DNA from: an uncultured Clostridia bacterium
GTDB lineage: Bacteria > Bacillota > Clostridia > TANB77 > RGIG9151
Reading direction: 5' to 3'
Length of the DNA stretch: 15,379 nt
NCBI GenBank assembly: GCA_934500865.1
Contig: CAKSUD010000036.1
Span: 1 to 15,379 of the forward strand
Part shown: positions 7,007-13,539 of the stretch, piece after piece
Numbering within the stretch: the first letter of the stretch is position 1
How the letters are laid out: each line of letters starts with the position of its first letter
Notes under the pieces: model-generated
Seen by the model: only the letters and a program-made list of their open reading frames with translations
What the model was told of the DNA's origin: nothing
Database searches by the model: none
Made by a program: the position numbers and the translations under genes

Positions 7007-8092
7007 TTATTTTATGTTTGTTTTCTGTTCTTGTCCCTTTGTTTTGCTTAAAATATAATTGCGCTTAAATTGGTGAACTTTATTTTGCGGGTTTAGTTCA
7101 ACGGCCTTATTAATGTGGCGTAAAGCCAACTCCCATTGGTCCATATTGACGTAAATACCCGCTAAAAAGGCGTAGCCCTCATCAGGGGCGGGATTAATTT
7201 TTTCAAACACTTGCAGGGCCTTATCTACTTCGTGGTTTTCACCTAACAAAAAGGCTAAATACCACCCCAATGTTTCCCCATAGCCGCCAATGGCTTTAAT
7301 TCCGTTATGTAGCGTTTCAATGGCCGCGGGCAACTTGTCCATTTCGTAATAAATAAAGGCCATTTCTCCATACGCCCACTCATCTTTGGGGTCTTCTTTT
7401 ATAGCGATTTTCGCATTCTTTAACGCTTTGGGATAGTCCCGCCCAATGCGGTATGTGTGCGCAAGGTTGTGGCGCATTTCTTTCAGTTGCAACTTTTTGT
7501 AGCCATATTCGCCATTTTCTTGGGCGGCTGCTAACATATACCGCATAGTCATTGCTTCTTCAAACCGCACTGCGGGAGTCTGTGTGTCGCTTAGACCTTG
7601 TAAATACAAACTAAAAAAATGGCGCGCATCGGGTGTTTTGTTTTGGTAGTGTTCTTTGGCGTTTTTAGCGGTTTTGTCCTGTTGAGCCTTTTTATCTTTG
7701 GAAAAATTATAAACCTCTTGCTGCACAGAGGAAAGCAAATCAAAGGCTTTATCGTTAAATTTAAATAAAGACAGCATTGTCTTGTAAAACTCGTCCGCGT
7801 TTTGTGGAGTTACCTGAAATTTACCCAAATGAAAGGGAATAGTTAAACGATAATTTCCATTGGTGTTAACGGGTTTATAGATAGGGAACCCTGCCTCTTC
7901 CAGCACTTTCAAATCCCGCTGAATCGTGCGTTTGTTTACATTGCAATCCCGCGCGGCATCGTCCAAGTTTAGCACGCCGGAATCTAGCAGCAGCATTAAA
8001 CGCACTAGGCGGCAGATACGCTGGTCTTTTTCCGGTTTACCGGATTTATTTGCCTTTTTCGGCAGTTTTGAAAAATCTTTTTTTGTCTTCAT
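7007..8092 (-). CDS. HTH-type transcriptional regulator with C-terminal TPR repeats
   Basis: A 361-residue protein. Residues 1-24 are lysine-rich. Residues 26-83 form an HTH_11/DeoR-like winged helix, with NLDDAARDCNVNKRTIQRDL as the helix-turn-helix and KVLEEAGFPIY leading into the wing. This is the N-terminal domain of WYL-type regulators, but no WYL domain follows; residues about 205-345 are instead TPR-like helical pairs (DYPKALKNAKIAIKEDP, DKLPAAIETL, DQWELALRHINKAVELNP). TPRs bind peptides or proteins, so the regulator may sense a partner. Ribosome site AAGGGGAG; start ATG 8092. Its own promoter carries an island operator, implying autoregulation. It is the best candidate to bind the repeated GAC-N8-GTC sites, by inference only. 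Confidence 0.8.
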   Translation of the reverse strand: MKTKKDFSKLPKKANKSGKPEKDQRICRLVRLMLLLDSGVLNLDDAARDCNVNKRTIQRDLKVLEEAGFPIYKPVNTNGNYRLTIPFHLGKFQVTPQNADEFYKTMLSLFKFNDKAFDLLSSVQQEVYNFSKDKKAQQDKTAKNAKEHYQNKTPDARHFFSLYLQGLSDTQTPAVRFEEAMTMRYMLAAAQENGEYGYKKLQLKEMRHNLAHTYRIGRDYPKALKNAKIAIKEDPKDEWAYGEMAFIYYEMDKLPAAIETLHNGIKAIGGYGETLGWYLAFLLGENHEVDKALQVFEKINPAPDEGYAFLAGIYVNMDQWELALRHINKAVELNPQNKVHQFKRNYILSKTKGQEQKTNIK

Positions 8093-8129
8093 AAATACTC
8101 CCCTTGAATAAGTGCTTAACCCTTCTTTT

Positions 8130-8168
8130 ATTATAGTTTATTCCTTTGTTATGACGGCATATTGTCGT
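8130..8168 (-). promoter_or_regulatory. Island operator-promoter, copy 3a (regulator gene)
   Basis: On the minus strand: ACGAC, spacer AATATGCC, GTCAT (8168 down to 8151), exactly 15 bp, then TATAAT (8135-8130). The transcription start would be near 8123, giving a leader of about 30 nt to the regulator ATG at 8092. Confidence 0.75.
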
Positions 8169-8187
8169 ACCATAAAAAATTTAATGC

Positions 8188-8226
8188 CTGACAATATGCT
8201 GTCGCTAGACCTTGGTATTTTGTAAA
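8188..8226 (+). promoter_or_regulatory. Island operator-promoter, copy 3b (ankyrin operon)
   Basis: CTGAC (8188-8192), spacer AATATGCT, GTCGC (8201-8205), 15 bp, then TGTAAA (8221-8226). Its left half-site is imperfect. If TGTAAA is the -10, transcription would begin within a few bases of the ATG at 8239. It stands 19 bp from copy 3a, so the two could bind regulator together. Confidence 0.65.
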
Positions 8227-8238
8227 TGGGAGGAATAT

Positions 8239-8919
8239 ATGAATTTAGTAAATGCGGTGGAAACGGGGAGTATCCGACAAGTAAAAAAATGTTTGGCTAA
8301 TGGCGCAGATGTAAATAAGCCCAATAAGTACGGGGAAACCCCTTTGGAACGGGCCTACTGTAATAACGACGGGAAATTAGTTCGTTTTTTGTTAAAAAGT
8401 GGGGCAGAAATTGTAGGGCCCTGGCTTGGTGGGCTTATCAGTCAGAACCAAAACGCCGCTATTTTAAAACAATTACTGGAAGCTGGGTTGGACCCAAACG
8501 GAGATTATATTTCGGAGCAAACTCTGCTGACATACGCTATACGGCGTGGCTGTACGCGTGTAGTATCGTGCTTGCTAGATGCGGGAGCAAACCCCAATAT
8601 GCACGAGCCAGGTGAGTTGGGCGGAACGCCCATAATGTTTGCCGCTTATTATAACCGCGTGTATATACTGGAAAAATTATTTGCTTATGGGACGGATGTA
8701 AATATGGTGGACTATGTGGGGTTTAATGCCTTGTTTTATGCGAATATGGGCTATGGCACAATGCCGGTGTGTCGGTGGCTCGTGGAACACGGGATAAATG
8801 TGAATCAACGCGGCAAAAATGGCGTGTCCGTTTTGACGCAGTTTGGCGACCCGCGCCAATCGGGCCGCAAACTAACTAATGTGGAAAAATACCTTATTAC
8901 TCACGGAGCCACTTATTAA
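8239..8919 (+). CDS. Ankyrin-repeat protein
   Basis: A 226-residue protein built almost entirely of ankyrin repeats: about six units with hallmarks such as GADVNKPNKYGETPLERA (23-40), LLEAGLDPNGD, LLDAGANPNMHEPGELGGTP, LFAYGTDVNMVDYVGFNALFYA and VEHGINVNQRGKNGVSVL. No signal peptide or membrane helix is seen, so it is probably cytoplasmic. Ankyrin proteins act by binding other proteins; the partner is unknown. The ATG at 8239 is chosen over the upstream TTG (8212) because GGGAGG precedes it. It is the first gene after operator copy 3b and is followed 21 bp later by the amidohydrolase-like gene, probably one operon. Confidence 0.85.
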   Translation: MNLVNAVETGSIRQVKKCLANGADVNKPNKYGETPLERAYCNNDGKLVRFLLKSGAEIVGPWLGGLISQNQNAAILKQLLEAGLDPNGDYISEQTLLTYAIRRGCTRVVSCLLDAGANPNMHEPGELGGTPIMFAAYYNRVYILEKLFAYGTDVNMVDYVGFNALFYANMGYGTMPVCRWLVEHGINVNQRGKNGVSVLTQFGDPRQSGRKLTNVEKYLITHGATY

Positions 8920-8940
8920 GACGTTATTTGAGGATTATAA

Positions 8941-9651
8941 ATGGATAACTTTAATCATATTGTTGCTTGGATACCCCATACTGGGATGTTTCTGCCGAAT
9001 GTGGACAAAAGTCCAAAATTTGCCACCTTGCGGGAAAATGCCTTGCTTTTAGCGGATGAACAGGTGGATACTCTTTATCCTTTTCTTCCCAATAAAATCA
9101 CGAGTGATTATTCCCGCTTTGTGGTAGATTTAGAACGCTACTTGGACGATTTCAAGGAAGAAATGGTACTGCGCGGTATGGGGTGTTTGTATAACCGCTT
9201 GATAGACGGAACGCCCTTTGACAGAGCGGTGTTTGGGGAAAGTGCGTATTATACCCAGTACTATAAACATAAGCATTTACAATTAAAGCAGGCTATTGAA
9301 AATATTGGCGATGGGGCGGTTCTGCTTGATTTGCACAGTTTTAATCCGCTCCCTCTTGCGTGTGATATAGATACCAGACCGGACCGACCGGATATATGCT
9401 TGGGGTTTAACAATGGCCCGACTAAACCAGATGATACTATTTTGCGTCGCGTAAAGGATACTTTTGCAGAAAGTGGGTTCAAGGTAGCATTTAACGCCCC
9501 TTTTACTGAGGCGATGACCGCGGATACCCAGACCAAATATAAGTCCTTAATGATAGAAATCAATAAAAAGTGCTACTTGGGAGGGTATATTCAACCACAA
9601 GATATTGTGCGTTTGGTACACATCTTGCGTAGGGCAATTTCGTTTTTGTAA
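8941..9651 (+). CDS. N-formylglutamate amidohydrolase-like protein
   Basis: A 236-residue protein. IPHTG (11-15, with H13), DYSRFVVDLERY (56-67), LLDLHSF (128-134, D130 and H132), DICLGFNN (151-158), NAPFTEAM (185-192) and LMIEINKK (203-210, E206) follow the order of motifs in the FGase family, which hydrolyse N-formylglutamate in histidine breakdown using a metal ion. The histidine and acidic residues expected to hold the metal are present. No other histidine-utilisation gene is nearby, so the true substrate may be another N-acyl or N-formyl amino acid or peptide. Ribosome site GAGG. It shares the ankyrin operon and hence the island operator. Confidence 0.8.
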   Translation: MDNFNHIVAWIPHTGMFLPNVDKSPKFATLRENALLLADEQVDTLYPFLPNKITSDYSRFVVDLERYLDDFKEEMVLRGMGCLYNRLIDGTPFDRAVFGESAYYTQYYKHKHLQLKQAIENIGDGAVLLDLHSFNPLPLACDIDTRPDRPDICLGFNNGPTKPDDTILRRVKDTFAESGFKVAFNAPFTEAMTADTQTKYKSLMIEINKKCYLGGYIQPQDIVRLVHILRRAISFL

Positions 9652-9706
9652 AAATACCACGCTTCCCGATGTGGTTATGCATGAGAACCGTACTGCTGGT
9701 TATATG

Positions 9707-9745
9707 GCGACATAGTGCTGTCGCAATAGTTTATTATCCTATAAG
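9707..9745 (+). promoter_or_regulatory. Island operator-promoter, copy 4
   Basis: GCGAC (9707-9711), spacer ATAGTGCT, GTCGC (9720-9724), exactly 15 bp, then TATAAG (9740-9745). The sequence GTTTATTATCCTATA is shared with copy 2. It transcribes towards the small ORF and the gene at 9966. Confidence 0.8.
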
Positions 9746-9779
9746 TAATCTAACAAGAAAGAAGCCTAAATCTAGTTTC

Positions 9780-9953
9780 TTGCAGGATCGTTCCGCCGCC
9801 ACACGCTTGTGGAAAGTGTCTAGCGTGAACAAAATGCTTATTTGGATGAAGTTGCACCCATATTCGTTTAGCGCCGTTAAAGAAATGTTGGAAACAGAAC
9901 AGAAACTTAAACACAATGCTTATGGAAACGGCATTGGGTTTCGGACAAATTAA
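9780..9953 (+). pseudogene. Possible small ORF or gene remnant
   Basis: The frame ending at TAA 9951-9953 reads as plausible protein over its last 58 codons, including LWKVSSVNKM and FSAVKEMLETEQKLKHN. The full open frame begins at 9669, upstream of the promoter and across the operator, so that start cannot be used from operator copy 4. The downstream starts (TTG 9780, GTG 9816 or 9825, ATG 9834 or 9846) lack a clear ribosome site. It may be a small protein gene with an unusual start or the 3' remnant of a lost gene. The next gene follows after 12 bp. Confidence 0.35.
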
Positions 9954-9965
9954 AGGAGAAAACAG

Positions 9966-10745
9966 ATGATAACTATGCAGGAATTAACGCAACGTTTTAA
10001 ACCTATTTTAAACAGGACGATAGATACGAAAGAACCTACTGAAAACGGTATTAAAATACCTTATAAAAATATAGCCAGAGTTTGTATTGAATTTGCTCCG
10101 GGGGAGAGTTATAGTTTCTTTGGCAGTGCAAAAGAATGTGCCTTATCGCTTTGGCGAATTAATTTAATGTGGCAACTTGCCAAAAAGGGTGTTCCTATCC
10201 ATGTTTTAAGTGGCGGGCAAGAGTTTCATAAAGATTTTTATGATTTACTATGCTTGGAAACAGACGTTCCCGGGTGGCACTTAGAAAATGGTAGGCTGCA
10301 AGCAAAAGAATATCAGGACCTTTCTGACGCGTTACCGACGGTAGAAAATTATCCAATTACTTGGCATACGGATGATGTGGTTGATTCTGCCGATGTGCCT
10401 GCCGTCTGTTTCAAGACAATCACTTTGAAAGAATGGCAAGCAGGGGAAGCGATTATTTTGGCATCAGAAGTGCAAAACCAAGGGATGGTATTATTTTTAT
10501 TTGTAAATCTGCCGGAAAATATGCCTGTAAGTTGGCTTAGCCTTTATACGCGTGATCATATCGTTATGTTAGAAGACCAGAGCACTTATGTGGGATTGCT
10601 ACAATTTGTTGCAAGAGAGAGTTTTGATTTGCGCGCCCATAGAAAGGACTTATGCATTACGCTAAATAAGACAAATTTCCTAAGCAAAGATTCTTGTTAT
10701 TTTGATTTTGAGAGAGAAATGGGAAAAATTACCGAACTGGCATAA
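9966..10745 (+). CDS. Protein of unknown function, 259 residues
   Basis: Start ATG 9966 after AAAGGAG; a second ATG lies three codons in. No signal peptide or membrane helix is seen. Aromatic and acidic-rich, with alternating strands and helices: IARVCIEFAPGESYSFFG (37-54), a helix LWRINLMWQLAKKG (62-75), then VPIHVLSGGQEFHKDFYDLL, and in the C-terminal half VCFKTITLKEW and MVLFLFVNLPENMPVSWLS. I do not recognise a family or catalytic motif. It is probably transcribed from operator copy 4, about 210 bp upstream, and ends at a bidirectional terminator. Confidence 0.7.
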   Translation: MITMQELTQRFKPILNRTIDTKEPTENGIKIPYKNIARVCIEFAPGESYSFFGSAKECALSLWRINLMWQLAKKGVPIHVLSGGQEFHKDFYDLLCLETDVPGWHLENGRLQAKEYQDLSDALPTVENYPITWHTDDVVDSADVPAVCFKTITLKEWQAGEAIILASEVQNQGMVLFLFVNLPENMPVSWLSLYTRDHIVMLEDQSTYVGLLQFVARESFDLRAHRKDLCITLNKTNFLSKDSCYFDFEREMGKITELA

Positions 10746-10753
10746 GAATAGGA

Positions 10754-10782
10754 AAAAAGGGAGAGTTTTACTCTCCCTTTTT
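10754..10782. terminator. Bidirectional terminator containing a stop codon
   Basis: AAAAAGGGAGAG (10754-10765) pairs with CTCTCCCTTTTT (10771-10782) around 5 nt. It ends the gene at 9966 and the leftward gene; the latter's TAA stop (10770-10768) lies in the hairpin loop. Confidence 0.9.
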
Positions 10783-11775
10783 GCTACCCTCTTGCGGTAC
10801 AACTCGGTACCGTTTGCGGGTGCCGTAGGTGCGTAAGAGTTGATAATAGTCCAAGGCGTTGTTGGTGGCGATATGTTCGCGGCAATTATAGCAATAAAAC
10901 TTAATTACGTGTCTGCCGGAAAGGGGCGAGGCAATACACGAATAGGGCCTAAGTGCTGTTTTTTGACAACGCGGACAAATGGCTTGGGGAAAGTCATTCT
11001 GGGGCGGTTCGTAGGAGCCCAGCCAACAGATTCCAAGTTGTATAGAGTACCTATCAATATTCTTTCCATCCTTTTCCAAAATGCCAGGGTATAATTCCCC
11101 AAAATGATAGGATTTTCTAAATAACGAAAATAGTTTCAAACGCTTTTTATCCTGCTCAATGGTAAGGGCCGCGGATAAATCTTTGGTATAAATAGTTTTA
11201 CAATTGCTCATAGCATAATCTCGGCTGGACATATACCAACTCCAAACTTCAGGAGTAATATCAGAGCAACTCGTGAAACTGCGTTCAGCAATAAGGAATG
11301 TTGAAACGATAACTTGTATATTATGTTTTGTTAGAGATTTTAGAAATAAAGCCAATTTATCTTGTTCCGTTTTATTAAGGCTTGTTAATTCTAACCCAGC
11401 CAGTAGCACACAAAATAAATTGGGGTGCAAACGGTGGTAACTCATCAATAACTCGTGTGGCCTAGCCCTAATAAACTCCAAGATGTCATATTCTTGCAAG
11501 TATAAGATTTCCCGTTCTGGATATTTTTCACTTAAATTGTGATATAACTGCGCTAAAATCAGCCCTCCACTAATTTCATCTCCATTGAGGATAAAACTGT
11601 TATATAGCGGATCTGCGGGGTGTGCTATAATGTGTTGTAAACAACGCATTAAGTCAGGGTCATTAACAACAAAGTTTGAGGTCATATAAATACTCCATAA
11701 GGTAAATTCCACAGGAGTATAATAAGAAAACCCATTATAAAAATGACCTTTGAACAGAAGCCATCTTTCAAGCAT
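10768..11775 (-). CDS. Degenerate DnaA-like AAA+ protein with C-terminal zinc ribbon
   Basis: 335 residues from ATG 11775; the open frame extends to a TTG at 11862, but a TATAAT promoter (11842-11847) lies inside that extension. From the ATG, residues 34-36 (FVV), a YNSFILNG strand and a helix LAQLYHNLSEKYP, then EILYL, EYDILEFI, LLMSYHRLHPNLFCVLL and NIQVIVST, follow the order of strands and helices in the DnaA/Hda AAA+ domain. The Walker A site is lost (NGDEISGG in place of GxxGxGKT) and the Walker B acids are absent, so it is unlikely to hydrolyse ATP. The C-terminus has CPRC and CYNC, a zinc ribbon in place of the DnaA DNA-binding domain. It may act as a DnaA or Hda mimic or adaptor; that is inference. 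Confidence 0.6.
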   Translation of the reverse strand: MLERWLLFKGHFYNGFSYYTPVEFTLWSIYMTSNFVVNDPDLMRCLQHIIAHPADPLYNSFILNGDEISGGLILAQLYHNLSEKYPEREILYLQEYDILEFIRARPHELLMSYHRLHPNLFCVLLAGLELTSLNKTEQDKLALFLKSLTKHNIQVIVSTFLIAERSFTSCSDITPEVWSWYMSSRDYAMSNCKTIYTKDLSAALTIEQDKKRLKLFSLFRKSYHFGELYPGILEKDGKNIDRYSIQLGICWLGSYEPPQNDFPQAICPRCQKTALRPYSCIASPLSGRHVIKFYCYNCREHIATNNALDYYQLLRTYGTRKRYRVVPQEGSKKGE

Positions 11776-11841
11776 TAGCACCTTGCCTAGGCAGGTTGCT
11801 GTGTAGTCCTTGGGCTTGCCCCTCGTACACTCTCTATGGTA

Positions 11842-11880
11842 ATTATAGTCTAGTAAAAGCAAACGACGACGTATTGTCGT
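11842..11880 (-). promoter_or_regulatory. Island operator-promoter, copy 5
   Basis: On the minus strand: ACGAC, spacer AATACGTC, GTCGT (11880 down to 11863), exactly 15 bp, then a consensus TATAAT (11847-11842). Transcription would begin near 11835, supporting the ATG at 11775 as start of the DnaA-like gene. Confidence 0.8.
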
Positions 11881-11885
11881 ACTTT

Positions 11886-12341
11886 TTATTGTTTAGGGTT
11901 CTGGGCGGGAGCAAACATTAGGCCTGTTTTGTCTAAATCCTCGCTCCACGAATAACCCGATATAAGAATATCCTTACAGTTCTCTTTTGTTTGGGCTGAC
12001 TTATATAGCAAAGTATGAAAAAACTGTTTTAAGTATTTTTCTGCTTTTTCATAGTATTCCGGATGCTCTTGTGCAAGGGAGCTTAAGAAACTTATATCCT
12101 TTTGTTCGGTAAGATATAAGTGTAAACAATCAATGTAGCATTTTTTTATTTTGCACTGAAATTCTTCTGGGAATCTAATTCCTTTTAGGCGGTGCCCAAA
12201 GTTTTTTCGGAAATAATCCGTAGTAATTCTTCTTTTGGAAGAAATATATTTGAAGAGAAAAACTTCAAGCTTTTCTCTCTTCTGCTGTTCGTTTAACTCC
12301 GTTTTAGGCGCTGGTGCCATATCGTTTAAAATTATCTTCAT
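11886..12341 (-). CDS. Protein of unknown function, 151 residues
   Basis: Start ATG 12341 is chosen because CAAGGAAACTAATT precedes it and the longer open frame (to 12413) would begin upstream of the promoter, across the operator. The product is soluble, lysine-rich and largely helical: KTELNEQQKREKLEVFLFKYIS (short helical run near the N-terminus), LHLYLTEQKDISFLSSLAQE, and a C-terminal tail FAPAQNPKQ. No family is recognised. It is divergent from the gene at 12446 and shares its operator. The DnaA-like gene follows in the same direction with its own promoter. Confidence 0.6.
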   Translation of the reverse strand: MKIILNDMAPAPKTELNEQQKREKLEVFLFKYISSKRRITTDYFRKNFGHRLKGIRFPEEFQCKIKKCYIDCLHLYLTEQKDISFLSSLAQEHPEYYEKAEKYLKQFFHTLLYKSAQTKENCKDILISGYSWSEDLDKTGLMFAPAQNPKQ

Positions 12342-12372
12342 AATTAGTTTCCTTGTGATTAAAATTGGGGTA

Positions 12373-12432
12373 TATATAGTGTATTTAAATGGTCCGACAA
12401 GGTGTTGTCGCATTATTTTTATATTCTGTAAA
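12373..12432. promoter_or_regulatory. Island operator-promoter, copy 6, serving two divergent genes
   Basis: CCGAC (12394-12398), spacer AAGGTGTT, GTCGC (12407-12411). To the right, exactly 15 bp lead to TGTAAA (12427-12432); to the left on the minus strand, exactly 15 bp lead to TATATA (12378-12373). One palindrome thus sits at the -35 position of two opposed promoters. Confidence 0.75.
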
Positions 12433-12445
12433 AAAGGAGAAAACG

Positions 12446-13108
12446 ATGACAGAATATAAATCTATTGAAGCGTGGAAGCGCAGTTGTGAGGACGAAGCAG
12501 TCCAATTGGAGGCTCTTTTTGATTCTTTATACGCGGCGGGTAAGGTTTCGGAAAAGGATGTAGAGGGGCTGTTAACCGATCCTTATCAATTAAGTAAAGG
12601 GTATCTATTGCCTAGGCGGGAAGCCGCGTGCCTGTTCTTGCGTGAAAATTGGGATAATGAGTCCTTTTGGAAGAAAATGAATTGTTATCACAATAGTCCG
12701 ATTGATTTGGCTAATCAAATTTATGGGCGCACTAGGCAGGCCGGCATTGGCACGGTTACTTACACTTGTACGGGCGTTGCGGTTATTACGGGCGACATTG
12801 TATGTATGGGCAAAATGGACGGAGAAGAATATATAACTAATCCTGCGCAGGGCGCGCCCCGCCAATTTGTGGATGCACTAACGCCCCAGGATATTTTGAT
12901 GTTTTTGATTAAGTACGGTGCGTGGCTCAAGGACCCGCTTTTGATGTTTGGTGTATGGCGTACTTATCCTGTAAGTGGTGCCGCGGATTACGGGCCTTGG
13001 ATGATGTGTTTATGTCACCATTTAGGTCTGGGCGCGCGCCAATCTTATTACGAATATGCTTTTGATGCCGGGCTAGATGCTATTGACTATATTGGTACTG
13101 AATTTTAA
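12446..13108 (+). CDS. Protein of unknown function, 220 residues
   Basis: Start ATG 12446 after AAGGAG; the longer frame to 12389 would cross the operator. The N-terminal 70 residues are helical and acidic (EAVQLEALFDSLYAAGKVSEKD). The middle is beta-rich with a glycine-threonine stretch (GIGTVTYTCTGVAVITGDIV). The C-terminal part has DILMFLIKYGAWLKDPLLMF (about 148-167) and many aromatic residues (GPWMMCLCHH). No signal peptide is seen. I do not recognise its family. Under operator copy 6, with a short distance (13 bp) between the proposed -10 and the ATG. Confidence 0.65.
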   Translation: MTEYKSIEAWKRSCEDEAVQLEALFDSLYAAGKVSEKDVEGLLTDPYQLSKGYLLPRREAACLFLRENWDNESFWKKMNCYHNSPIDLANQIYGRTRQAGIGTVTYTCTGVAVITGDIVCMGKMDGEEYITNPAQGAPRQFVDALTPQDILMFLIKYGAWLKDPLLMFGVWRTYPVSGAADYGPWMMCLCHHLGLGARQSYYEYAFDAGLDAIDYIGTEF

Positions 13109-13113
13109 CTTGA

Positions 13114-13129
13114 CTTCTAGGCCTAGAAG
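13114..13129. promoter_or_regulatory. Perfect 16-bp palindrome upstream of the recombinase operon
   Basis: CTTCTAGGCCTAGAAG reads the same on both strands. A TTGACT (13110-13115) overlaps its left edge and GGTAAT (13134-13139) lies 18 bp from that, so it may be an operator in the -35/-10 spacer of the DUF2924-recombinase promoter. It differs from the island operator. Confidence 0.45.
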
Positions 13130-13155
13130 AAGCGGTAATGTGTATAGGAGAGAAT

Positions 13156-13539
13156 ATGCCAAACTATACACATTTAACCGCACGGGAATTAGAACAAAAA
13201 TGGCTGGAGTTAATAGGCCGTTCTGTGCCGCCAATCGGGCGAAGTTTAATTATTAAATACCTGTTATGGTATGAACAAGCCAAGCGTGAGAAAATCTCTC
13301 CGCTTGGCTTGTTTCGTGAAGTGGCCCAAGCAGCCAAAACGACCGATAAACACCCCAAAGCCACATTAGAGATAGGCTCTAAACTAATCCGTTCCTATCA
13401 AGGGCTTAAATACGAAGTAGAAATCGTCCCACAAGGGTATCTATACAATAATAATCTCTATAAAAGCCTGTCAGGGGTAGCCAAAGCTATTACAGGTAAG
13501 AGTTGGAACGGAAATGTATTCTTTGGAGTGAAGAAATGA
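13156..13539 (+). CDS. DUF2924 family protein, recombinase partner
   Basis: A 127-residue protein; ATG 13156 is preferred over 13138 because TAGGAGAG precedes it. The C-terminal half shows the DUF2924 pattern: LEIGSKLIRSYQGLKYEVEI (71-90), GYLYNNNLYKSLSGVAKAIT (94-113) and WNGNVFFGVKK (117-127). Genes of this family commonly stand directly before serine recombinases in phages and islands. The likely role is as a cofactor or DNA-binding helper in integration or excision; it has not been assigned by me beyond this context. Its stop codon overlaps the recombinase start by 4 bp (ATGA), implying translational coupling. The gene contains a long perfect hairpin at 13275-13312. Confidence 0.85.
   Translation: MPNYTHLTARELEQKWLELIGRSVPPIGRSLIIKYLLWYEQAKREKISPLGLFREVAQAAKTTDKHPKATLEIGSKLIRSYQGLKYEVEIVPQGYLYNNNLYKSLSGVAKAITGKSWNGNVFFGVKK
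13275..13312 (+). repeat. Long intragenic hairpin in the DUF2924 gene
   Basis: ACAAGCCAAGCG (13275-13286) and CGCTTGGCTTGT (13301-13312) are perfect 12-bp inverse copies. The 14-nt loop contains GAGA-AAA-TCTC, which extends the stem after a small internal loop. It encodes ordinary DUF2924 residues (EQAKREKISPLGLF). Confidence 0.75.

Noticed and set aside
8153..8203. The GAC-N8-GTC sites as LexA/SOS boxes
   Set aside because: Known LexA boxes I can recall have different half-sites or spacing, and no lexA gene is in the window. It cannot be fully excluded without the host LexA motif.
9669..9953. Full 94-codon ORF as a gene
   Set aside because: Its start lies upstream of the promoter and the frame runs through the operator; no ribosome site.
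10840..11102. ORFs on the plus strand and in another minus frame
   Set aside because: Shadows of the DnaA-like/zinc-ribbon gene, with unnatural composition.
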